The position numbers were made by a program, and so were the translations under genes. A stretch of 7,136 nt of DNA, from NCBI GenBank assembly GCA_003557825.1, contig PWNM01000582.1, positions 1 to 7,136 of the forward strand. The letters are read 5' to 3'. Below, piece by piece: positions 1-6,305 of this stretch. The notes beneath the pieces were generated by a model. That model saw only the letters and a list, made by a program, of their open reading frames with translations, made no database searches and had not been told where the DNA came from. This stretch comes from Candidatus Hydrogenedentota bacterium (GTDB lineage: Bacteria > Hydrogenedentota > Hydrogenedentia > Hydrogenedentales > SLHB01). The number at the start of each line of letters is the position of its first letter. The first letter of the stretch is position 1.

Positions 1-200
1 ATAAATGCCAGACCGCCTAATGAACCGTCTCAGATGGCTTTCCAAAGACGGATGAGCTTTCGGCGGAATCGTTCCTGGACTCTGACCGGCCCCCTAATGC
101 TTTCCCACCGGTAGACACTGGCCGGAGTCGCGGTAAGGGCATCGGCGGGCAATCAACTCGTTCATAGGTTCCTTTGTCTGGATGCAGCCGACCGCACACT

Positions 201-212
201 TTGCCCGGGCAA
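201..212. repeat. Perfect 12-bp palindrome, possible operator
   Basis: TTGCCCGGGCAA reads the same on both strands. It lies about 60 bases upstream of the candidate -35 element, and its right half (CGGGCAAT, 206-213) recurs as a direct repeat at 146-153. A dimeric regulator could bind such a site. A palindrome of this length can also occur by chance in GC-rich DNA, and no regulator gene is in the window, so this is a weak call. Confidence 0.25.
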
Positions 213-269
213 TAAACCTTTGTGCATGCATCAGTTTACCAATGCGCCCGCGTACTCGCAACCATGCTT

Positions 270-299
270 TGGACACGCCCCAACCGCGGTTAGTATGAT
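270..299 (+). promoter_or_regulatory. Candidate sigma70-type promoter for the cluster
   Basis: TGGACA at 270-275 matches the -35 consensus TTGACA at five of six bases. TATGAT at 294-299 matches the -10 consensus at five of six. The spacer is 18 nt, within the normal range. Transcription would start near 306, giving a short leader with AGGAGAG (320-326) placed just before the ATG at 333. The location at the head of a co-directional gene run supports it. No experimental support is possible here, and some phyla use divergent promoter signals. Confidence 0.42.
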
Positions 300-332
300 A
301 TAAGGATTGCGGACAACACAGGAGAGCGAGCC

Positions 333-1463
333 ATGAATCTGTATGGAAAAGAATTGAGCAAAGATGACCTTCGCCGCCGGGTGGGCAGCATGGACCAGGT
401 GGCCGGTATTCGGACGGTGCAACTCCAGGATGGCAACGAACACCCTATGCGGGCCGCCTTGGTACACACGGGTACAGGCCTTGAATTTACCGTATTGCTC
501 GACCGCTGCCTTGATATTGCCTCGGCCTCGTTTCAGGGGAAAGCCATGGGATGGCGTTCGACCACGGGCAATGTGGCGCCACAGTTTTACGAAGCCGAGG
601 GCCTGCGGTGGTTACGCAGCTTCAATGGCGGATTGGTGGCCACGTGCGGACTCATGAATGTGGGCGCGCCCAAGGATGAGAGCGCCTTGCTGGGTACGGG
701 GCTGCATGGCCGCATTGGCAATACCCCGGCAAAGGATATTCAAATTGCTCAGGAGTGGGTGGACGACGATTATGTCCTGCGAGTGACCGGAACCATGCGC
801 GAAACGCGCGTCTTCGGCGAGAACCTAACCCTGAAGCGGACGATTTCGACCAAACTCGGGTCATCGGAGTTCGAGATTCACGATGTACTGACGAACGAGG
901 GGTTCAGCGCGACTCCGTTTCAGTTGCTCTACCACTGCAACCTCGGTTGGCCGGCAGTCGATATCGGATCGGAGATCATCGCTCCGTCTCGTATCATGGC
1001 TCCACGAGACGCCGACGCGGCCGACGGCAAGGAGCAATGGGGCGTTATGGATGGGCCGACCCATGGCTATGCGGAGAAATGCTATTTCCATGACATGGAA
1101 CCCGATTCCAATGGGATGGTGACCTGCGCCGTCGTGAACAGCGGCTTCGAGCGTGGCGAGGTCTTCGGCGTTTATGTTTCGTACTCCAAGGCGACGTTGC
1201 CCCGGTTTACCGAATGGAAGCAGATGGGTGAGCAGGATTACACCCTCGGTCTGGAACCCTGCAATTGCGGCGTATCGGGCAGAGACGTGGACGAGGCAAA
1301 CGGCCTGTTGCATACCATTGAGCCAGGCGAACAAAAGGAATACCGTCTGGCATTTGGACCAGTGACGACGGCCGATCAGGTTGCCGCATTGCGCACCGCC
1401 TGTGGCAGCACGCCCCCGAAAATCGTTGATGATTATTTCGAGTTTGTGCCAAAACCCGAGTAG
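333..1463 (+). CDS. DUF4432 family aldose 1-epimerase-like protein
   Basis: This 376-residue protein fits the DUF4432 family, a branch of the galactose-mutarotase-like beta-sandwich fold that acts on sugar ring anomers or related carbohydrate ligands. Visible family-type segments are LLDRCLDI (55-62), FNGGLVATCGL (97-107), GLHGRIGNTP (123-132), YHCNLGWP (200-207) and LGLEPCN (305-311). By analogy with characterised mutarotases, His201 and Glu308 are the likely catalytic acid and base, with His125 and Arg127 probably lining the sugar site. It has no signal peptide or membrane segment, so it is probably cytoplasmic. The ATG at 333 is the first usable start after an in-frame TAG at 291-293 and has AGGAGAG at 320-326. 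It is first in the run and 10 nt from the next gene. The exact sugar is unknown; a non-epimerase binding role is possible, as few DUF4432 proteins are characterised. Confidence 0.92.
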   Translation: MNLYGKELSKDDLRRRVGSMDQVAGIRTVQLQDGNEHPMRAALVHTGTGLEFTVLLDRCLDIASASFQGKAMGWRSTTGNVAPQFYEAEGLRWLRSFNGGLVATCGLMNVGAPKDESALLGTGLHGRIGNTPAKDIQIAQEWVDDDYVLRVTGTMRETRVFGENLTLKRTISTKLGSSEFEIHDVLTNEGFSATPFQLLYHCNLGWPAVDIGSEIIAPSRIMAPRDADAADGKEQWGVMDGPTHGYAEKCYFHDMEPDSNGMVTCAVVNSGFERGEVFGVYVSYSKATLPRFTEWKQMGEQDYTLGLEPCNCGVSGRDVDEANGLLHTIEPGEQKEYRLAFGPVTTADQVAALRTACGSTPPKIVDDYFEFVPKPE

Positions 1464-1473
1464 GATGATATAG

Positions 1474-2670
1474 ATGGCTGGACATGTTTATCTAGTTGCG
1501 GCGGGGTTGCTCATATTAACCGGCGTTGCCGTAGCTGAGGTCAATGAATCAGAGGAGGCTGTCCATTCCGAAAGCCGCGACGCGGAGATTTGGATGGGCG
1601 GTTACCGACCCGAGTCGCTTGAGGTGGAGGAACTGGACTGGTCCTTTGTGAAACAGAACCTCGATGTACTTGAGCTGTATATCAATATGATTGCCTACCT
1701 GACGCCCGAGGACCACTACGGTCCACTGGTGGAGGTTTGTAACGCCCATAACATCCCGATCGCCATCCAATGCGGATACTTTGATTGGGACAGCGAACTG
1801 GAGGAATTTACTGCTCCCAACCCCAAACCCATTAGCGATCGGGTCCGTACGCGTATGGAACCGGGCGTGGGCGTCGAGACGGCCCGCGAGGAGATTCGCA
1901 AGATCGCCCACTTGATTGAGGCCGGCGGAACGCCTGCTTATATCGTAATGGATGGCCCCGTTCGCCGTCTGATGAATCCTGGAGCGGATACGGGTCGCAC
2001 AACGCCAAGTGGCGAGGATCTTGAGGGATTCGACTCCCTTGACGATGCGCTTGACGAGATCATTGCCTATATGCGTACCTGGCGCGAAGCATATCCAGAT
2101 GTCGAGTTCATCTTGTTGACCAATTTTCCCAACTGGGGCTGGAAAGGCGAAATGGCCTACTGGGGCAGCGGTCCAGATGGTATGTTTTGGGGCGATTATT
2201 ACCCCGTTGTTAAGGCCCTGCTCGAACGAACGCAGGCCGAAGGTCTGAAACCCGCGGGACTGCGGGCGGACAACCCCTATGACTTTCTACTCGGACGAAA
2301 GGATCTAACAGGTACGCCCTGGCCCGAACCTATCAAGGATCCGGCCACGGTCAACTGGCTCGATCGTCTCCTTGAACTCGAGGCATTGGTGCGAGAAGCA
2401 GGAGTCCAGTTCGATATCATCGTGAACTCCGACACCGGAGGCGGCACGTCCGACGAACTTTTCTACAGGGAAACACTCGAGTTCATCGACGTATACCAGG
2501 AGGCTGGGGGCAATGCGGATCGTTATGTATTTCAAAGCTGGTATCCCCACCCCGAGGCTATGGGGCCGGAAGATGAACCTTACACCATGACCTATCTGAT
2601 GCGTTCGGCCATTCAACGATTACGGGGTGAAGCCGTCGTGGAGTCCGACCAAGACGCCCCGACTCAGTAG
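1474..2670 (+). CDS. Secreted protein of unknown family, probable TIM barrel
   Basis: I do not recognise a named family for this 398-residue protein. Residues 1-21 form a signal peptide (hydrophobic core about 5-20, likely cleavage AVA|EV). The mature part alternates short hydrophobic strands with helices, as in a (beta/alpha)8 barrel: VLELYINMI (65-73), IPIAIQCGYFDWD (94-106), AYIVMDGP (155-162), VEFILLTNFPNWGW (210-223), LRADNPYDF (263-271), QFDIIVNSD (312-320) and YVFQSWYPHP (351-360). Acidic residues end several of these strands (Asp104, Asp106, Asp160, Asp266, Asp320), where glycosidase catalytic groups usually sit, and aromatics are abundant nearby (Trp222, Trp224, Trp230, Trp239, Trp356). 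A carbohydrate-active role is therefore plausible but inferred. An in-frame TAG at 1471-1473 fixes the ATG at 1474 as the earliest start; the ribosome site is weak (AGGA, 1462-1465). It sits 10 nt after the mutarotase-like gene, so the two are probably co-transcribed. Confidence 0.85.
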   Translation: MAGHVYLVAAGLLILTGVAVAEVNESEEAVHSESRDAEIWMGGYRPESLEVEELDWSFVKQNLDVLELYINMIAYLTPEDHYGPLVEVCNAHNIPIAIQCGYFDWDSELEEFTAPNPKPISDRVRTRMEPGVGVETAREEIRKIAHLIEAGGTPAYIVMDGPVRRLMNPGADTGRTTPSGEDLEGFDSLDDALDEIIAYMRTWREAYPDVEFILLTNFPNWGWKGEMAYWGSGPDGMFWGDYYPVVKALLERTQAEGLKPAGLRADNPYDFLLGRKDLTGTPWPEPIKDPATVNWLDRLLELEALVREAGVQFDIIVNSDTGGGTSDELFYRETLEFIDVYQEAGGNADRYVFQSWYPHPEAMGPEDEPYTMTYLMRSAIQRLRGEAVVESDQDAPTQ

Positions 2671-2688
2671 CCTTCCCGCCGATTCACA

Positions 2689-2715
2689 GGAGCAGCGATT
2701 CTCACACACTGCTCC
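2689..2715. repeat. Short inverted repeat between the barrel and transporter genes
   Basis: GGAGCAG (2689-2695) and CTGCTCC (2709-2715) are perfect 7-bp inverted arms around a 13-nt loop, in the 61-nt gap before the transporter gene. No T-run follows, so it is not a classical intrinsic terminator. It could be an RNA processing or stability hairpin, or a weak attenuator. It ends 5 nt before the GAGG ribosome site (2721-2724). Chance occurrence is possible. Confidence 0.35.
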
Positions 2716-2731
2716 CTATTGAGGTTCACAT

Positions 2732-3703
2732 ATGCCCAAAATCGACATACGTTACATTGCCATGGGGATCAGCCTGGCCGTTGCTATGCTCATGCTGGCA
2801 GGTAAACTCACCGCCTATTATCTTACGGGTAGCTCCGCTATCATGTCCGATGCGGTGGAGTCCGTCGTGCATATCATTGCTACTGGCATTGCCGCGTTCA
2901 GCCTTTGGTTTTCCCATCAATCCGCATGCGAACGCCATCCCTATGGCCATGGCAAGATTGCTTATTTCAGCGCCGGCTTCGAGGGGGCGCTGATTCTCAC
3001 GGCGGCGGTTTTTATCATGTACACGGCCATTCGGGCCCTGATTCTGGGCGCGGAGCTTCATGATCTGCACATCGGAATTGCCCTGACCGGCCTGCTTGCC
3101 GCGACGAATCTTGCTCTGGGGATTTTTCTTATCACGGTGGGCAAACGGAAGAATGCCCTGATTTTGGTATCCAATGGCAAGCACGTCCTGACCGATGTCT
3201 GGACGAGTGCAGGCGTGGTTATCGGCGTGACCATTGTTTGGTTGACCGGCATTCCCTGGCTCGATCCGCTCGTCGCCTTTTTCGTCGGCGCCAATATCCT
3301 CTATGGCGCGTGGTCACTTATGAACCGATCGTTTCGCGGACTCCTCGACGAGGCCGACCCGAATCTCACAAACCGATTGCTCGCCTGTTTACAAGACAAC
3401 GTGACCAACGGCCATCTGCTAGGATTCCATCAACTAAGGCATCGGCAATCAAATGATGTGATGTGGGTCGAGGTTCACATGCTGCTTTCCGACGACCTAG
3501 CAACCGGCGAAGCCCATGTAAAGGTGACCGAAACGGAGGAATCAATTCGGAGCAAATTCCCCGAATACAATGTCTATATTACCTCCCATGTCGAGCCCGT
3601 CCATCACGAAGATGCCCATCCGGGCGGCCACACAGGCATTGGAGATCCCTATGCCGACTCCACGTTCGCACATCCAGCAGAGCTTCCTCCACACGGGCCA
3701 TAG
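2732..3703 (+). CDS. Cation diffusion facilitator (CDF) family transporter
   Basis: This 323-residue membrane protein is a CDF exporter, a family that moves divalent metals such as Zn2+, Fe2+, Co2+ or Mn2+ out of the cytoplasm in exchange for protons. Six hydrophobic segments are visible at about 10-31, 34-60, 83-105, 112-137, 157-174 and 176-197, followed by the cytoplasmic ferredoxin-like domain (about 205-292). The loop motif HPYGHGK (69-75) and the TM5 pair His151/Asp155 (HVLTD) are typical. In TM2 the usual HxxxD or DxxxD pair is replaced by Glu43 and His47 (SDAVESVVH), so metal preference cannot be assumed. The C-terminus is rich in histidine (H286, H291, H292, H296, H300, H314, H321), which may bind metal. 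An in-frame TGA at 2720-2722 precedes the start, and GAGG (2721-2724) lies 7 nt from the ATG. It sits among carbohydrate genes with 61-nt gaps on both sides, so its link to them is uncertain. Confidence 0.95.
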   Translation: MPKIDIRYIAMGISLAVAMLMLAGKLTAYYLTGSSAIMSDAVESVVHIIATGIAAFSLWFSHQSACERHPYGHGKIAYFSAGFEGALILTAAVFIMYTAIRALILGAELHDLHIGIALTGLLAATNLALGIFLITVGKRKNALILVSNGKHVLTDVWTSAGVVIGVTIVWLTGIPWLDPLVAFFVGANILYGAWSLMNRSFRGLLDEADPNLTNRLLACLQDNVTNGHLLGFHQLRHRQSNDVMWVEVHMLLSDDLATGEAHVKVTETEESIRSKFPEYNVYITSHVEPVHHEDAHPGGHTGIGDPYADSTFAHPAELPPHGP

Positions 3704-3706
3704 GCG

Positions 3707-3712
3707 TATAAT
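3707..3712 (+). promoter_or_regulatory. Isolated -10-like TATAAT before the GH5-like gene
   Basis: TATAAT at 3707-3712 is a perfect -10 consensus just after the transporter stop codon and 52 nt before the GH5 start. No good -35 partner is present at 16-18 nt (around 3683-3690 reads CTTCCTCC), and there is no TG extension. It may be an internal promoter for the GH5-sulfatase-beta-helix group, or a chance match. Confidence 0.25.
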
Positions 3713-3764
3713 GGCGGTGAGAACACAAAGCTTCTTTTCCTGATCAACCCGATGGAGATGCGCA

Positions 3765-4970
3765 ATGGGAAGTACAACATTATGCTCGGCGGTTTTGGTT
3801 GCATTAACGATAGGGCTCACTGCGGGAGCTGCGGCGCCTCCTTCTGGATTAACGGTTGAAGATGGTGTTCTCATGCGGAATGGCGAACCGTACCGTGCCA
3901 TGGGCATGAATTTCTTCAGTGTCTTCTACCGCCGTGTTCTCGATCCCGAAGATACGACATGGCGCGATGGACTGGAGACGCTGTCCCGCAAGGATGTTCC
4001 GTTTATTCGTTTCATGGCCACGGCCTTCTGGCCTTCGCAGATGGAGTTGTACGAAGAGGATTCAGAGGCGTTCTTCGCCTTGCTTGATGGGGTCGTTGAG
4101 GCAGCAGAAGAGCTGGACATTGGGTTGATCCCCAGTCTGTTTTGGTATGACGCCTGCGTTCCGGATTTGGTAGGAGAACCCCGAAGCGCTTGGGGCGATT
4201 TGGATAGCAATACTATCGCCTTCATGCGTACCTACACGCAACAGGTCGTGACCCGTTATAAGGACTCCCCTGCCATATGGGCGTGGGAATTTGGGAATGA
4301 GTATGACCTTTCCATCGACCTTCCCAATGCCGCCGACCATCGTCCTCCTATTTGGCCGAACTTGGGCACGGCGGAGTCCCGAAGCGAGACGGACGACATG
4401 ACCCTCGAGATGCTCGTTACCGCCTTCGGCGAATTCGGGCGGTTAGTGCGCACCATCGACCCCCACCGTCCTATCACTTCTGGAAATGCCACTCCTCGGC
4501 CCAGTTTGCACCACCAACGCATTGAGGGGAGCTGGCAACAGGACACCCCCGAGCAGTTTAAGGCCAATCTCGCCGCCCTTCATCCCGACCCGATGAATAT
4601 GCTGAGCATTCACGTATATCCGGGTGTGGTCGATGGCTATTTTGGCCGCGAGCGGCTCACCTACCGCAATCTTCTGGAGGTTTGCATGGAGGCATCCCGG
4701 GAAATCGGCAAACCGCTGTTTGTGGGAGAATTCGGGGCGTCCTTTGTCGAGGAGCATGGTGGTCTGGAGGCATCGACGGAGAAGATATTCGAACAGTTTG
4801 ATGCCATCGAAGCGACGGGCGTACCCCTCGCCGCCATCTGGAACTATGACCTGGGTGAAGAGGATGGCCCGTATAATATAACGGAAACCAACGAACGGGC
4901 GTTTATCTTCGACCGCATTGCCGAGTCCAATCGCCGGATGATGTCCAACAATCTATTGGAGGAGGAATAA
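3765..4970 (+). CDS. Secreted GH5-like glycoside hydrolase (cellulase superfamily)
   Basis: This 401-residue protein is a clan GH-A TIM-barrel hydrolase of the glycoside hydrolase family 5 type, which cleaves beta-linked polysaccharides by a retaining mechanism. Residues 1-24 are a signal peptide with likely cleavage after AAA. The mature protein starts with a short segment (VEDGVLMRNGEPYRAMGMNFF, split here as VEDGVLMRNG and EPYRAMGMNFF) typical of these enzymes. Clan landmarks are in order: Arg82 (IRFMA), Asn178-Glu179 (WEFGNEYD, acid/base), His283 and Tyr285 (SIHVYP), Glu322 (VGEFGAS, nucleophile) and Trp359 (IWNYD). All expected catalytic residues are present, so it should be active. There is no carbohydrate-binding module. 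Its start is fixed by an in-frame TGA at 3741-3743 with no other start codon in between, and GGAG (3754-3757) lies 7 nt upstream. Mannan, glucan or another beta-glycan could be the substrate; the subfamily cannot be told from sequence alone. The C-terminal codons overlap the next gene's ribosome site. Confidence 0.92.
   Translation: MGSTTLCSAVLVALTIGLTAGAAAPPSGLTVEDGVLMRNGEPYRAMGMNFFSVFYRRVLDPEDTTWRDGLETLSRKDVPFIRFMATAFWPSQMELYEEDSEAFFALLDGVVEAAEELDIGLIPSLFWYDACVPDLVGEPRSAWGDLDSNTIAFMRTYTQQVVTRYKDSPAIWAWEFGNEYDLSIDLPNAADHRPPIWPNLGTAESRSETDDMTLEMLVTAFGEFGRLVRTIDPHRPITSGNATPRPSLHHQRIEGSWQQDTPEQFKANLAALHPDPMNMLSIHVYPGVVDGYFGRERLTYRNLLEVCMEASREIGKPLFVGEFGASFVEEHGGLEASTEKIFEQFDAIEATGVPLAAIWNYDLGEEDGPYNITETNERAFIFDRIAESNRRMMSNNLLEEE
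4958..4965 (+). promoter_or_regulatory. Strong ribosome binding site inside the GH5-like gene
   Basis: GGAGGAGG lies 7 nt before the sulfatase ATG (4973) and doubles as the codons for the acidic end (LLEEE) of the preceding protein. It supports the sulfatase start and suggests translational coupling, because the upstream stop at 4968-4970 is only 2 nt from the next ATG. Confidence 0.8.
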
Positions 4971-4972
4971 CC

Positions 4973-6304
4973 ATGCCAAGTGAACTGCCGAATATCGTAA
5001 TCGTCCATTGCCACGACCTGGGCCAATACCTGCATTGCTACGGGGTTGAGACAGTGCGTACGCCACGTATCGATGGGTTTGCTGAATCGGGCGTACGGTT
5101 CGCCCAGTCCTTCTGCACGGCTCCCCAGTGTAGCCCGTCGCGGGCGTCGCTGTTTACGGGACGCTTCCCCCACTCCAACGGCGTGATGGGGTTGACCCAT
5201 GCGGACTTTGCCTGGGATCTGCACGAGAACGAAAAGCACCTGGCCCAATATCTGAAGGAGATTGGCTACCGAACCGCTGCATTAGGCGTTTTACATGAAA
5301 GCCGTTCCGGGGCCGCTCGTTGCGGATTCGACAGTCATGAGCCGAATCCCTGGGCTTCGACCACCACAGACAATGCCATCGCGCGGATCGAGGAATTCGC
5401 CAAAGATACCGATACGCCGTTCTTTCTTTCTATCGGGTATCTCGAACCTCACCGTACTCCCATTCCGACCGGACATGACATGGGCTTCCTGTCGGAAGAG
5501 TTTGGCCCGGACGCGACGCTTGGCATCGAGATTCCCGGCTATCTGCGCGACACCGAGGGTACTCGAATCGAACTGGCGGAGTTACAAGGGGCGGTGAACC
5601 ATGCCGACGGGCAATTCGGGCGTATCCTCGATACCATCGAACAAAAGGGGCTCGAATCGAATACGTTGGTCATCTTCACAACGGATCACGGCGTGGCTAT
5701 GCCTCGCGCAAAATGTACGCTTTATGATCCCGGTATCGAAGTGGCCTTTATCCTGCGGTTACCGTCGCGCGATGGTTGGCACGGCGGGGCCGTTCACACG
5801 GCGATGATCCAAAATATCGATGTGCTGCCCTCGCTGCTCGATCTGGTGGGCCTTCCCACGCCCGACAATATACAAGGAACCTCTTTCGCACCGCTTCTTG
5901 AGGGTCGTTCCTACACGCCACGGGAGGAGCTTTTCGCTGAGCTGACCTACCACGACTACTATGACCCCAAGCGCTGCATTCGAACCGAGAACCACAAACT
6001 TGTGGTCAATTTCACAACGGCTCCCTTCTTTATGGACCCGTCGCAGTCGTGGCGTCCCCGCTCCGATACGGTCGAACCGCCTAACAATGCCCTGGCCTAT
6101 CACGAGCATGTCGAACTATATGACCTTCGCGAGGATCCGTGGGAACTGGCCAATCTGGCCGACGATCCGGCCTATGCCGATGTTCGGACCGAGTTACTGA
6201 AAAAGCTCTATCGCCATATGCAAGCCGATTCGGATCCCATACTCGAGGGAGCCGTGACGTCGCCGATGCATGAACAAACGATGCGTTATTTAAGGGAGGC
6301 CTAG
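4973..6304 (+). CDS. Family S1 sulfatase, N-sulfoglucosamine sulfohydrolase-like
   Basis: This 443-residue protein is a formylglycine-dependent sulfatase that hydrolyses sulfate esters or sulfamates from sugars. The signature CSPSRASLFTGR (53-64) places the residue to be converted to formylglycine at Cys53. Other active-site elements are Asp15 (HCHDLG), His108, His160 (EPHRT), Asp238-His239 (TTDHG) and Lys248 (KCTLYDPG). The run CSPSRASL followed by GVMGL resembles the heparan N-sulfatase/SGSH-like branch. Two departures are notable: the usual Asp-Asp metal pair near the N-terminus reads His14-Asp15, and the Lys of the common GKxH motif is Val106 in GVLH. No signal peptide is present, and reading upstream in frame gives no hydrophobic stretch, so the protein is probably cytoplasmic. 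It needs a formylglycine-generating enzyme or anSME, which is not in this window. It lies 2 nt after the GH5-like gene and 1 nt before the beta-helix gene. Confidence 0.95.
   Translation: MPSELPNIVIVHCHDLGQYLHCYGVETVRTPRIDGFAESGVRFAQSFCTAPQCSPSRASLFTGRFPHSNGVMGLTHADFAWDLHENEKHLAQYLKEIGYRTAALGVLHESRSGAARCGFDSHEPNPWASTTTDNAIARIEEFAKDTDTPFFLSIGYLEPHRTPIPTGHDMGFLSEEFGPDATLGIEIPGYLRDTEGTRIELAELQGAVNHADGQFGRILDTIEQKGLESNTLVIFTTDHGVAMPRAKCTLYDPGIEVAFILRLPSRDGWHGGAVHTAMIQNIDVLPSLLDLVGLPTPDNIQGTSFAPLLEGRSYTPREELFAELTYHDYYDPKRCIRTENHKLVVNFTTAPFFMDPSQSWRPRSDTVEPPNNALAYHEHVELYDLREDPWELANLADDPAYADVRTELLKKLYRHMQADSDPILEGAVTSPMHEQTMRYLREA
6292..6299 (+). promoter_or_regulatory. Ribosome binding site for the beta-helix gene
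   Basis: AAGGGAGG lies inside the last codons of the sulfatase gene, 6 nt from the ATG at 6306 and 9 nt from the alternative ATG at 6309. An in-frame TAA at 6291-6293 rules out any start further upstream. Either ATG works; the two differ by one Met. Confidence 0.75.
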
Positions 6305-6305
6305 C

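Larger units (their letters stand above)
1..332. other. Non-coding leader region upstream of the gene cluster
   Basis: I see no convincing gene here. The three forward frames are closed by stops at 2-4, 18-20 and 112-114. At most, the codons at 3-20 (ending KCQTA and a stop) could be the tail of a gene entering from the left, but nothing supports that. Two 60-residue open frames on the minus strand (17-199 and 94-276) overlap each other, look low-complexity and show no recognisable domain. The region does hold a perfect 12-bp palindrome (201-212), an 8-bp palindrome TGCATGCA (223-230), a direct repeat CGGGCAAT at 146-153 and 206-213, and an imperfect inverted repeat (CCGGCC 86-91 with GGCCGG 120-125, extended by GACT/AGTC around a 4-nt bulge). 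The best functional reading is a regulatory upstream region ending in a promoter at 270-299. Confidence 0.6.

Noticed and set aside
17..276. Two overlapping minus-strand open frames of 60 codons in the leader
   Set aside because: They overlap each other in different frames, show no recognisable domain or ribosome site, and have composition typical of chance frames in GC-rich DNA.
861..1334. A 157-codon minus-strand open frame opposite the mutarotase-like gene
   Set aside because: It is antisense to a well-supported conserved gene, and its translation shows no family motif.
295..1472. Shared 8-mer ATGATATA just before genes one and two (295-302 and 1465-1472)
   Set aside because: Only two copies, short, and in different contexts (overlapping a likely -10 element versus a 10-nt intergenic gap); probably coincidence.
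2689..2720. Rho-independent terminator before the transporter gene
   Set aside because: The 7-bp inverted repeat is not followed by a T-run and has a long loop, so I list it only as an inverted repeat.
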